Positions 55,238 through 64,000 of a stretch of 64,000 nt of DNA are shown in pieces (the stretch's first letter is position 1; each line of letters starts with the position of its first letter). The DNA lies in assembly GCF_004337985.1 (NCBI RefSeq), contig NW_021940918.1, forward strand, positions 4,011,429-4,075,428, given 5' to 3'. The notes under the pieces are model-generated. The model was not told the origin of the DNA. It did not search any database and saw only the letters and a list, made by a program, of their open reading frames with translations. Source of the DNA: Pyricularia pennisetigena (lineage: Eukaryota > Ascomycota > Sordariomycetes > Magnaporthales > Pyriculariaceae). The translations under genes and the position numbers were made by a program.

Positions 55238-57354
55238 TTACACGCACTCAGCCAGCTTGAACGAATCCAGACACCTCTGCAGCGGTTTCACCACCTCCCT
55301 CAACATCTCCTCCCGCCACCTGTCCGCTGGCACGGTCTTATTACCCAGGAGACACCACGATACCGCAGCCGCATAGTCTGATCCCGTCTCCTCGGCAACT
55401 TCGCTTAACCAGTCGCGGGCCGCCAAGATGTCGAACCCTTCCCTTTCCCTGTCGTTCGAGCCAGGCGGCCAACCCATCCTGCAATGCTGCCTCTCCAGCG
55501 GCGAGCGGAAGCAGAGCTCAAGGAGGGTGATGCCTAGACGGGCCAGAGGGGCACTGAAGTCAGCTGATCGCTGCGGTGCAACCCTCGACTGCACACTGCT
55601 GCTGTCGTCATTGGAAGCAAGCTCTTTGAGCATGCGGGATATCTGAGGTCGGTTGAGGAGGTAGATATTTGGATTGGAGGGATCGGCCAGGAAGACAATA
55701 GATAGCTTGTCAAACGCTCGAGAGCTAGCGGTGCTGGGAAGCCATGGCGAGTCGAGTAATTGCAGGAAGGAAGAGGCTATGATGAACGCTATCGTGTAAC
55801 TCGCTTTCCGGGTGAATGACAGTCTAACTTCTCCATTCAAGATCTGTGATAGAGTCACCGATCCTGGCATGGTATTGTGGTGGGCAACTGAGAAGACGTG
55901 ATACCGTTTCTCTTCGTCGGGGATGTTGATATAGCCCCGATAGTCGGTTTTTGGGTCGCATAAAGACTCGCAGAGATTGATTATCTCACGGGTCTGTGCA
56001 TTGGAATGGCCTTGAGCCAAAACTTTCAAAGTCACGGTGGGAGTGGTCCTGCTGCCATCAGCGTTTATACAGTGAAAGAATCAGGGCTATATGCAGAAGA
56101 CTCACTCCAAAAATCGAACTTTTGCCCGAGTTGGATTGGACACAGGCTCCTTTGCCCTGATAGCTAATTTGCCTTTCGTGGCTTGTGTTGGCTGACAATA
56201 ACTTGGCTGTGATGTTCTGCTCTTTTCAATCAGCAGCAAACTCTCCTTAACGAGATGATTTTCGTCACCCTCTTCGATGCGAGTATGGCAAGCCTGCCAG
56301 CTTATGACATGACTCGACTGCGCTTCTCCCGGTTGTCTCGTGAAGACAATCTCAAAACTTGTCGTATCTTTGCAGCTTGCCCGGTGTTGTAGGAAGAGTC
56401 TAGCAGCATGATTTTTCAGACACTGGCAGCGGCAGACGGCTGCCAATCCTCGAAACAGGGTCGTGGCCGTCTGCCAGAATTTACACAGGGAGTTATCTGT
56501 GGAAGACTTTGCCAATGCTGCGTCCAGATTTCTGATGAGCTGGGCATCTTTTTCGCTCGAATCAAGGAGCTCTGCTCAGAGTTTGGTTAGGCATGATCAA
56601 ACATATTGAGACTCAGAGCTTCAGGAGCCATGTAAGCAGTGTTTAGGTAGATGAGGATATTTGAGGTAATGGGAGAGGGAGGGGGCAGGAACTGTGATAA
56701 GTCAGGATTTGAACGTAGGAGCATTATCGAAAGACTTACTCCACAGTTTCTCATTGCAGTCTTTGAGGTCCGCAAACATAACTTTGCGACTCCTTTCGTT
56801 TTGTAAAAACTTCGCTTTGTAAGCTTGGAATTTGGCGTTGTCTTTGTTCAATGCGCCTTTTAGTCGCGATTGAGGTAGCCCGGGCTTTCAATCCGTTAGC
56901 CTGCTAGAAATCAGGATGGCTTGACATGTAAAATTCCTCATACCTGGGCATCCGTTTTCCCCGGTAACAAATCAGAGTCAAGAGCCATTTCTATTCTTAG
57001 CCCGGTAAGTGTCTCCTCCATACGCTGGACATAGCTTAGATAAAGCTCGTGAGACTCCCCTAGCTTCCTCTCGAGCAAGTCTGACACGTCGGCATCTTTC
57101 CACCGTTTCCCAGACGGGTCTGCCAAAAGTGCCTTGGCCGAGCCGTCATCAACCACCAGGGGAAGTACCAGCATGCGCAGATGGCGTTTGAACATGAGTT
57201 GCTCGTTCTTTAGATCCTCGCAACATCTGGTGTATGCCACCCGTATTTCTTTCCATGCCTCTACCTTGCGAGCTACTCTTCGGTAGCTGTCAATTGCTGC
57301 GATCGCGATAGGGAAAGCCCCGAGAACAACACCAGCCACTTCGAATCCTGACAT
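55238..57354 (-). CDS. DUF7580 protein (fungal incompatibility-associated family)
   Basis: About four exons on the minus strand. Exon 1 (57354-56944) starts MSGFEVAGVVLGAFPIAIAA, the usual hydrophobic N-terminus, and ends at a GTATGA donor. Further exons carry SRLKGALNKDNAKFQAYKAK, then ALAKSSTDNSLCKFWQTATT with CLKNHAARLFLQ, and a last exon (about 56034-55238) with SYTIAFIIASSFLQLLDSPW, LARLGITLLELCFRSPLE and AVSWCLLGNKTV. This is the full layout of DUF7580, a kinase-fold-like fungal family common in incompatibility-type repertoires. No catalytic kinase residues are seen. It is divergent from the C2H2-TPR gene, 414 bp away. Confidence 0.75.
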
Positions 57355-57768
57355 GTTTCGTTCTTTGTTCCAAAATTGAAATCGATGAGCAGTGCATGGA
57401 GCTCGTGCGATCGGAAGTTAGGGAGGTTATTGAAGCTTCAAGAGCCGCCAAGTTATCGAAGAACGCAGTTAGAAAATGGGAAATGGGCAGAGCGGGAGCC
57501 GTAGAAAGAGCGGAGTGAGCGGAACTCGGCTCGTCAGCTTGCATATGCGATATGTATTGCCGTTGGCCAGCGATTGCAGATTGATGCGGGGTTTCCGTGG
57601 GGAGTACAAGACTTTGATAGGTTGTATACTGATGATAGCCCCCAACGCGAGAATTTTCACGTCAGGGTCACCACTCTCCGTTCTGCATACTCTGCCCATC
57701 TTCGCCCTCAATTTGCAACTAGCTCAGCTAACCGCGAGTGATACTGAGAGCCATCCAAAACCTTCGAA

Positions 57769-60565
57769 ATGTCCATGGTTGTGGATGATACCATCTCGCG
57801 CCGTAGTCGCGATGTGCGTCAGTTGTTGCAAGATGCTGTCGGTCAGTGTGATTCCGGGTCCAATGCTCATGCGCAAAACGGCCACAATGAATCGGCGGAT
57901 GAGACAGGCGGGACAAACAACCCCAACGCCATCGGCATGACGGACGCTCTCGAGCGTTTCACACTTTGGGCTGGGAATCTAGGCGCTCTTTTACCACCGA
58001 CTTCTCAACTTTCCCTTGATAAGAGACTATCTAACGCCCCAGAGACAATCGAGCGAATTTACGAATTGCTGGGTGAGCTTGCTGAGGCGATATCGGACTG
58101 TGGGTGATTCCTGAATTTACCCAATCATCGTTCGACGTCCATGTTACATTTCTGACGCCTTCAAAGTTGTCATTATTATCTCAAAGCCGGCTGAATACAG
58201 CCCTGCCAGTTCTGATGAGAACGATACCAACGGCAAGCAGTCCCCCGGTCCCGAAATTGTAACCTCGAGTTCCGCGGACGATCAGGTCGACGAATGTCAC
58301 TTGCAGCTCGAGACGATATCCGAATACCTTAGATCCCTGTTTCAAATTGCCGTTCTTATCCGCAAATCGGGTACAAGGGATAGGTTTTCCCACGCTATAA
58401 GGAATTCGAATACAGCCTTTACCGACATTATCGATGTGGGCCATCTGCGGGACAAGTATCCCAAGCTATCCGAAAAGCTTCAAAAGCTTCTCGGGGGCGC
58501 CAACGCCAAGAGACGCCAGTTCATCAAGTATTGCCGCGACCACAAGACCCGTCTTGCGAATGAGGAGAGGGACGAGGTTATACCGGAAGTGACGGAATCA
58601 CGGCCTGCACGTACTGAGTTTCTTTCCAGCAAAGCTACGACATATGCCATAGAACCTGCTTCTGGAGTAGATTTTAATGCACCCGACCTGACTCTCGAGG
58701 AAAATGCTGCTCTGGAGGACGTCATCTCTCAGGGCACCGTCTCAACCGTCAGTGCGACAAATTCGACGCTGACGCTTCCACGACTTTCGAAGCTGTCCCC
58801 AGACGGCCGCCCTTTCGAGTGCCCAATCTGCTGCACAATTCAGACATTTCATTTCGAGAAGGCATGGAAAAAGCACGCATTCCAAGACCTCAGGGCCTAC
58901 TCCTGCATGGCGGGCTGCGACAAGATGTTTGGCGACAGAGACTCGTGGTTCGAGCATGAACTGCGGCAACATCGATCACAGTACAACTGCAGCCTGTGTG
59001 CATCCCCGGATCTGCTGGACGAGGCAGACTACAAGACGCACATTAGGGGCAATCATGGGCCATTCAGCGATGAGCAGTTGCAGAGGTTGCTGGACTCCAG
59101 CCGTCAAACCGTTTCCGTTTTCCGAGCCCAGGACTGCCCTTTCTGCGACGAATGGGCTTCCGCCCTCTGTACCAAGCGGGACCCCAAGGGAAAACAACGG
59201 CAAGATCAAGATTTAGATATATCAGTTACGGCGAGTCGGTTCAGGAGACATGTGGGCACGCACCAGGAGCAGATCTCAATTTTTGCTGTACCCAGGAAGA
59301 CGGATGATGATGAAGACAACAACGAGGCTCCAAAGTCGGGAACCCTTGGGTCTATGTCGATTCGTCAGTCTCTGCTATCTTCTGACTCGGACGATGCGGT
59401 CGAATTGTATGAGGATTCCTTAGCGGAAGATGCAACGAAGAAGTCGAACGTTGCAGCTGATGGCCATAGCCATGTCCACGCATTTACCCCTCACCTCGAT
59501 TACTTGATGGCACCGCCACGCGAGCCCACCAGCCTCGTCTCTCTCATCAAGGAGGCTTTGTCGTACAAAAAGGAAGGCTGGTGGCCTGGGGCGATGCCAA
59601 ACAAGGAGGAAGTCGAATTCTCAGATTTGGCTGACATTAGACTAAAATTTTACCTCGCCACAAGGAAATGGAATGAAGGCCAGATAAAAGAGGCAGAAGA
59701 CTTGCAACTCAGCCTGTTGCAAGACTGCAGTTCGAGGCTTGGGGCATACCATCCCGCTACGCTGACGCGGATGCATGACCTCGCTCAGATATACATATAC
59801 CAAGGCCGGGAGCAAGAAGCCAAGGTGTTATTGGCTGCGGTGATAGACGTTGTTCGTACCAAGGGCAACATGAATACTCCCGACGCCCCACCAAATGTCG
59901 AACAGAATGTGGCCAGTAGTTGCATAGATGAGCGAAGCAGGGATTCCGAAGTTTGGTCGGACATTACGAACGTATCCCTACTCAAGGCCGTGGAGGAAGA
60001 AGCCAAGAAACGAATTGTAGAGGCTGTCCTTGCCAGGGCCAAAATGAGGAGTCCCGACACCCCGGCGACTAGAGATCAGGGTGTGAGAGGAAGTGGCTTG
60101 GATGGACAACCCCATGTCGACGGCGCGTTAGACCTCAATTGGGCTGCACAGCCCGTATACAAAGGGTCCTTTGATGAATTGGCCTTCGGGTCTCTGGGGG
60201 ATCTCGACCCGCGTCATGATGGCGCATATCATTGTGCAGACATAGAGATCGGACTCTCAGACTGTAGTGCTTCATTCAAAAACCTTGCACTTCTCAAGAA
60301 ACATATGAGGGGCCATATCAAACCTGTCTTGTGCCCATACAGTTCTCTGGGCATGTGCGGCCACCGGACAGCTGAACAGCGCGACATGAAGCGGCATGTT
60401 GTTTCTACTCACCCACTCTGGGCTGACATAAACGGCATTTCAGCTGAAGCTGTAGCACATCTGTTGAAGTGTGAGCCTTGTGAAATGCAGTTCACCCGGT
60501 CAGACAATTTGAGAAGGCATCTAAGGATCTTGCACGGCAAGGATTTACAAGATCTTATGGATTAG
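57769..60565 (+). CDS. C2H2 zinc-finger protein with TPR-like segment
   Basis: Exon 1 (57769-about 58097) encodes an N-terminal region with RFTLWAGNLGALLPPTSQLS. After a short intron a long exon runs to 60565, about 900 aa in total. It has a helical region (SEYLRSLFQIAVLIRKSGTR), several C2H2 or C2HC units (FECPICCTIQ...KKH, YSCMAGCDKMF...H, YNCSLCASP, CPFCDEWAS), a TPR-like part (AYHPATLTRMHDLAQIYIYQ) and C-terminal fingers (CADIEIGLSDCSASFKN, CEPCEMQFTRSDNLRRHLRI, in two parts). This layout is common in uncharacterised fungal proteins near STAND genes. Nuclear location is likely. The exon-intron join is approximate. Confidence 0.75.
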
Positions 60566-61218
60566 GCTGTTCTGACTGTTGTTGAAGCTCTCTTTAACCA
60601 AAAGTCCAGCAAAATCAAAATACGCCTGAGCTTGTCCTCATTTGACTAGGGCTGGCGGTGGCAAAAAAGGCCCCTGTTACAGTGCTAGTATCATATGAGA
60701 GCCTCCTCCAAATCCCATGAGGTCCACAACATTTTGCAACTGTATACGCTCATTTGTTCGGATTTTGGGTGTATCTAGGTCCCTGCATGCAATCCAGCAT
60801 GCATTTTCCCTATCACTGGTTCTGAGTTCACTGCTGTTCGCCAGCCCGCCTAAGTGCGTGGAAAGGGATTGCATCCAAGAAAGGTTACATGGACACAACG
60901 ACTAGGAACAAAATTGATCAATTTGCTTTGGCTTTCTTGGCACTAGGCACGACGTGTACTTTGCTTGAGAGGGAGGGATAAGTGGATGACTTGTCCCGTG
61001 CCAATCCCATGAAACGTCGATGTGTCTTTCATCGATAAGCGCAGCTTTATGCATTGCGCATCCCAGTACCGAATGTATGTGAAGAGCAGGCGTATTCTTC
61101 AAGGAAGCCAGAACATCAAAGAAGAGCTCACAAACTGTTGACTACAATCAGCCAGAACACTTTACCAGCGCGTCGAGAGTGGCCGTACATGACAATCCCA
61201 CTAGTCTGATTTTTATCA
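60566..61218. other. intergenic
   Basis: No gene is recognised. Confidence 0.5.
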
Positions 61219-61683
61219 CTAATATACAACCAGAGTCGTAAAAGCCAGCACCCCAAGTATGGGCTCTCTCTTGTAGGCTACCTTATAGTAGGCCTCTAGG
61301 CTATCGTGGATGGTCTCTGTGGCGTGCTCTGTGTTGCTTTTGTTCGTGACTGCGTCTGCAACGTCGCTCAGATTAATGACAGTGATACGTTCCGAAAAAG
61401 TCATTTCGCATCGGGCCTTGGGTCGCAGCGTTTCCTGGATCCGCACGCCATAATTCCTCTGTTGGGTATGGTTAAAGTAACGCTTCAGGGTATAGGGCTT
61501 CAGTTGCCGCTCAACGTTGGCCAGAAAGGTTGCCTGGCTCATGCTGCTCTCGTACTTCGCGCACAGGTCGCTCAGGATGGGCTTCCGCTTACCTTCCACT
61601 GAGCTCACTACGGCGAGTTTGGCCGTTCGTTCCGTCACCAGATCGGCCTTGTTCAAGATCCCCATACGGTTGACCTCATCCAT
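61219..61683 (-). pseudogene. dynamin-like GTPase fragment (stalk/GED region)
   Basis: The frame includes GKRKPILSDLCAKYESSMSQ, ATFLANVERQLKPYTLKRYF and NKSNTEHATETIHDSLEAYY, which match the stalk and GED part of fungal dynamin-like proteins (typically NKSNxEHAxxEIHDILxAYYKVA). The GTPase domain is absent. The C-terminus diverges after AYKREP. Minus-strand frames upstream (61683-62153) may be further exons, but I see no clear domain in them. Confidence 0.55.
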
Positions 61684-62153
61684 TATAAACTGTCGCTAGC
61701 ACACATAACTGACCGGGTTTGCCTTCTACTTCTATATATGCACGCCTTTTTTTGTCCAAACACATACATGTTAATTAAACGAAACTCCGCAACCATGGTT
61801 GCCAATTCCCTTACTTGAAACTCCATCCCGGCACCGCGGCGGCCTAAAAACACCAAAGCCTGCCTGAAAAAAGAAAAGAGAGAAAAAAAGCAGAATATCA
61901 CCTAACCAGAGCAAGTAGACTTGTTAATCTGACCATGGCATCCACCTGTCTGGGGCTAAAAATCCTCGGGTCGAAGTACGACGGCATTCAAGATCTTGCC
62001 CATATGGGTCTTTTCGATCGACTCGCAGTTACGGCGGACCTTTGTCAGGTATAACTTGAGGAAACTGACGGGACTATGCTCAAAGGAATGCTTGAGGATC
62101 TTCGGAACAATGACAAAGCTGCAAGTTTTTATCATTAGGTTCGTAGTTAGCAT

Positions 62154-63147
62154 GCCTACCTAACACGTCCAAATTTGAGAAAAATTATAGCTTGTAATAG
62201 TTATAGTATACGGATGTTGGCCGTTGCCAACCGTTGCATATACGGCATGAGCCAGGGGTTTGTACACGTACGTGAAAATTTGAAACATATTCGCTGGACC
62301 TGCTCAGTGGAATGGATACCTTCTTGTGTACTTGTGAGTACTTTCAAAGCATTTTGTAAGCTATCGAAATACGTGACAGTTGGTAGTAAATCACACGAGC
62401 ACCTTCCTTTTCTTAGTGCAGAATTTGTAATCTGAGTCCGAGGCAAAGATTACTTGGTGACATCCATACAGTCCCAACTCGAGCTCAGCTTTGTTTTTCT
62501 CCTGCAACGACCAAGCAGAGCTCACGCTAGCTGCGGCGACGGGCGGAATAAATGGTAAGCAACCAAAAGCAAACAAAAAAAGCCTCGACTTAGTGAAAAC
62601 TATGTGGTTCTGACAGCGCGGGGGTAGATGAGCACACCAAAATCCCACAAATTCCAGACCTCTCCCACACAAACAGCGCTTACGCTGTGTAATAATAAGA
62701 TCAGTGCCCCTTGTGTGAGCCTGGAAAATCATCTCCAGGGTATTAAGCGAGTCCAAGCTGCCCACAAAGACTAAGCTCCTCGAGTATCGTCTTAATGGAG
62801 CACCCACTATGCCACTATGCCACTATGCCACTATGCCACTATGCCACTATAGCGAAATGCCCATTTCTACCATGCAGATTTTTGATGTGGATGGTTTGTA
62901 GACAAACCAGGAGGAAGGCGGGTACAGGTTGGAAAATATCAGAAGAGCCTGAGATTGAAACAGAAAAGTAAAGTATTTTGACTAAACTGATGAAATCCGA
63001 CGCCATGTTTACGCGGGAACTGGTTTGACGGCTCCTTTAGATAAGGAGCTAATTTTCCAATACTCAATTGAACTCAGAAATCTGGTCGAAACCCAAACCA
63101 CCTTTTTCATCAAATGTAACTTATATATAATTGAATCATAGCTCGCA
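62154..63147. other. intergenic with minisatellite
   Basis: No gene with a recognisable domain. A minus-strand 138-aa frame at 62391-62807 lacks similarity that I can name. Contains the (CCACTATG)n tract at 62804-62850. Confidence 0.45.
62804..62850 (-). repeat. 8-bp minisatellite (CATAGTGG)n, reverse orientation
   Basis: Nearly six units of CCACTATG, the reverse complement of the 3968-4004 unit. Confidence 0.9.
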
Positions 63148-63573
63148 ATGCCATCATGCCTTCGAACAGCAGAGGAAAGAAAACACAGAAGTTTCCGCAC
63201 ACGACACGAAGGAATTACTAGAAAAGTGAAACAGCTCAACCAACTGACAGGCGCCCACAGTGCGTTTATATGCATTTATAATGGCCAAAAGTTTTACTCC
63301 GGCAGCAAGGACGTTTTAGCCACATTGGGGATTCCAATCCCCGATACGAAATCGGAGAAGATTGCTAAATCGTCTTTGGGTCCGGTTGTTTCTATTTCAC
63401 TGAACGACACCAGAACCTTGGCTCCAACCACACCTGTTCCACAAGAACACCAAGCTACACACGCGGAAATCGAGTTATTTTCGAAAGAGACTCACCCGCT
63501 TTCGGACAAAACGCCCAAGACGCAAGGTTCTGGGTTAATGAATTGGGCCATGGAATATTTCGGCATGGAATAG
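63148..63573 (+). CDS. divergent MADS-box-like protein
   Basis: 141 aa. Residues about 10-52 (RKHRSFRTRHEGITRKVKQL, NQLTGAHSAFICIYNGQKFY) follow the MADS pattern R--R-FR-R--GI-RK--QL--LTGA---: a basic first helix, then a hydrophobic strand. SRF-type MADS proteins bind AT-rich CArG boxes as dimers. The rest is Ser/Thr/Pro-rich and ends NWAMEYFGME. Compared with the 19515 gene it keeps the basic helix, so DNA binding is more plausible. Start at MPSCLRTAEE, with no intron needed. Confidence 0.55.
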   Translation: MPSCLRTAEERKHRSFRTRHEGITRKVKQLNQLTGAHSAFICIYNGQKFYSGSKDVLATLGIPIPDTKSEKIAKSSLGPVVSISLNDTRTLAPTTPVPQEHQATHAEIELFSKETHPLSDKTPKTQGSGLMNWAMEYFGME

Positions 63574-63799
63574 AGAAACACCTTTCTCAAGCCCATTTTC
63601 TGTAATTAGAACAACAAATCCCATCCATCTTCCGTTCAAATCCGGTCGAAAAGAAAGCACAATCCATGAAAAAAGCGGGATGGCATATATTTCGGTTTTC
63701 GGTATGTGTGTAATATGCTTACATTTACGGTTTCGTTGAGCCTACCATTTGGAATGCATCAATTTCACTTGGACAATTTATATGAGTCCCCTGGCCAAC

Positions 63800-64000
63800 A
63801 CGAACCTGATGTTCGTTAATTGAAACAAAAATCGAAAATGCGAAAGCGCTGCGGCGGCTAACTGATTGGAAGAAACTGTGCATCTCAACGTCGCCATCAA
63901 AATTAATATTAACATCAGTATTAAGCGCCCAGTTTAAAAAGCGACGGGACACTGCTGCACGTTGAAACTGCATACGCCACTACGCCATGCGCCGCTGCGC
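63800..64000 (-). repeat. inverted dispersed repeat (copy 2)
   Basis: Reverse-complement counterpart of 19240-19440, diverged, with insertions near 63,870-63,950. It reaches the window edge, so the full unit is not seen. Confidence 0.75.

Noticed and set aside
1..64000. Starship captain (DUF3435) or DUF3723 gene
   Set aside because: No frame shows the R-H-R-Y recombinase pattern or the DUF3723 blocks; only cargo-type genes are seen.
1..64000. tRNA or rRNA genes
   Set aside because: No cloverleaf with A and B box sequence or conserved rRNA segment was recognised by eye; a covariance-model scan would be needed to exclude them.

Overview
The window reads as an accessory, repeat-rich stretch of a filamentous ascomycete genome (Pezizomycotina; the species cannot be fixed from sequence alone). 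The evidence is short introns of about 50-100 nt with CTAAC/GCTAAC branch sites, fungus-typical families (Pfs, DUF6606, DUF7580, fungal BTB, RING-patatin, C2H2/TPR proteins), and pogo/Fot1, copia and Helitron remnants. Many genes are broken. Several paralogues and repeats occur as inverted copies, so this looks like an accessory or subtelomeric-type region rather than core genome.

Layout. 0-5 kb: a Pfs phosphorylase fragment, a damaged copy of a SET gene, and a truncated SKP1 paralogue. 5-6.4 kb: a copia reverse-transcriptase remnant with a chromodomain tail. 6.8-10.4 kb: a 1,695-bp inverted repeat, identical wherever compared, with a 177-bp spacer; each arm encodes the same small secreted peptide with a CX3C...CX3C pattern. 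10.4-14.7 kb: unidentified, partly broken coding. 14.7-18.5 kb: a Helitron-type PIF1 helicase and a ferric-reductase-like oxidoreductase. 19.5-23.1 kb: a divergent MADS-like gene, a 16-bp minisatellite and an intact STE20/GCK-type kinase. 24.2-27 kb and 40.4-43.2 kb: an inverted duplication carrying two broken RBR E3 ligase genes. 27.8-30.5 kb: a RING-patatin gene whose first exon encodes a signal peptide plus a second CX3C...CX3C module. 30.5-34.3 kb: a nested cluster of pogo elements. 34.3-36.4 kb: the N-terminal part of a DUF6606 giant protein, truncated by inserted GC-rich DNA. 43.5-48.4 kb: a small SMP-like gene, a BTB gene colliding head-on with an ankyrin fragment, a TPR fragment and another DUF6606 remnant. 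48.4-51.8 kb: an intact two-exon gene for a coiled-coil/JmjC/SET fusion of 989 aa. 52-64 kb: unidentified Cys-containing proteins, a DUF7580 gene, a C2H2-TPR gene, a dynamin-like fragment and another MADS-like gene.

The most notable object is the coiled-coil-JmjC-SET gene, which joins a predicted 2-oxoglutarate oxygenase fold and a SET methyltransferase fold in one polypeptide. Its inverted relative at the left end has lost the JmjC part through an in-frame 813-bp deletion. The second is the inverted repeat with CX3C...CX3C secreted peptides, because the same cysteine pattern recurs at the N-terminus of the patatin-like gene. Ferric reductase, patatin-like and possible STAND-type genes together resemble Starship cargo, but no captain recombinase is visible here. 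Several frames break at single-base changes in homopolymer runs, so some broken genes could be assembly errors.
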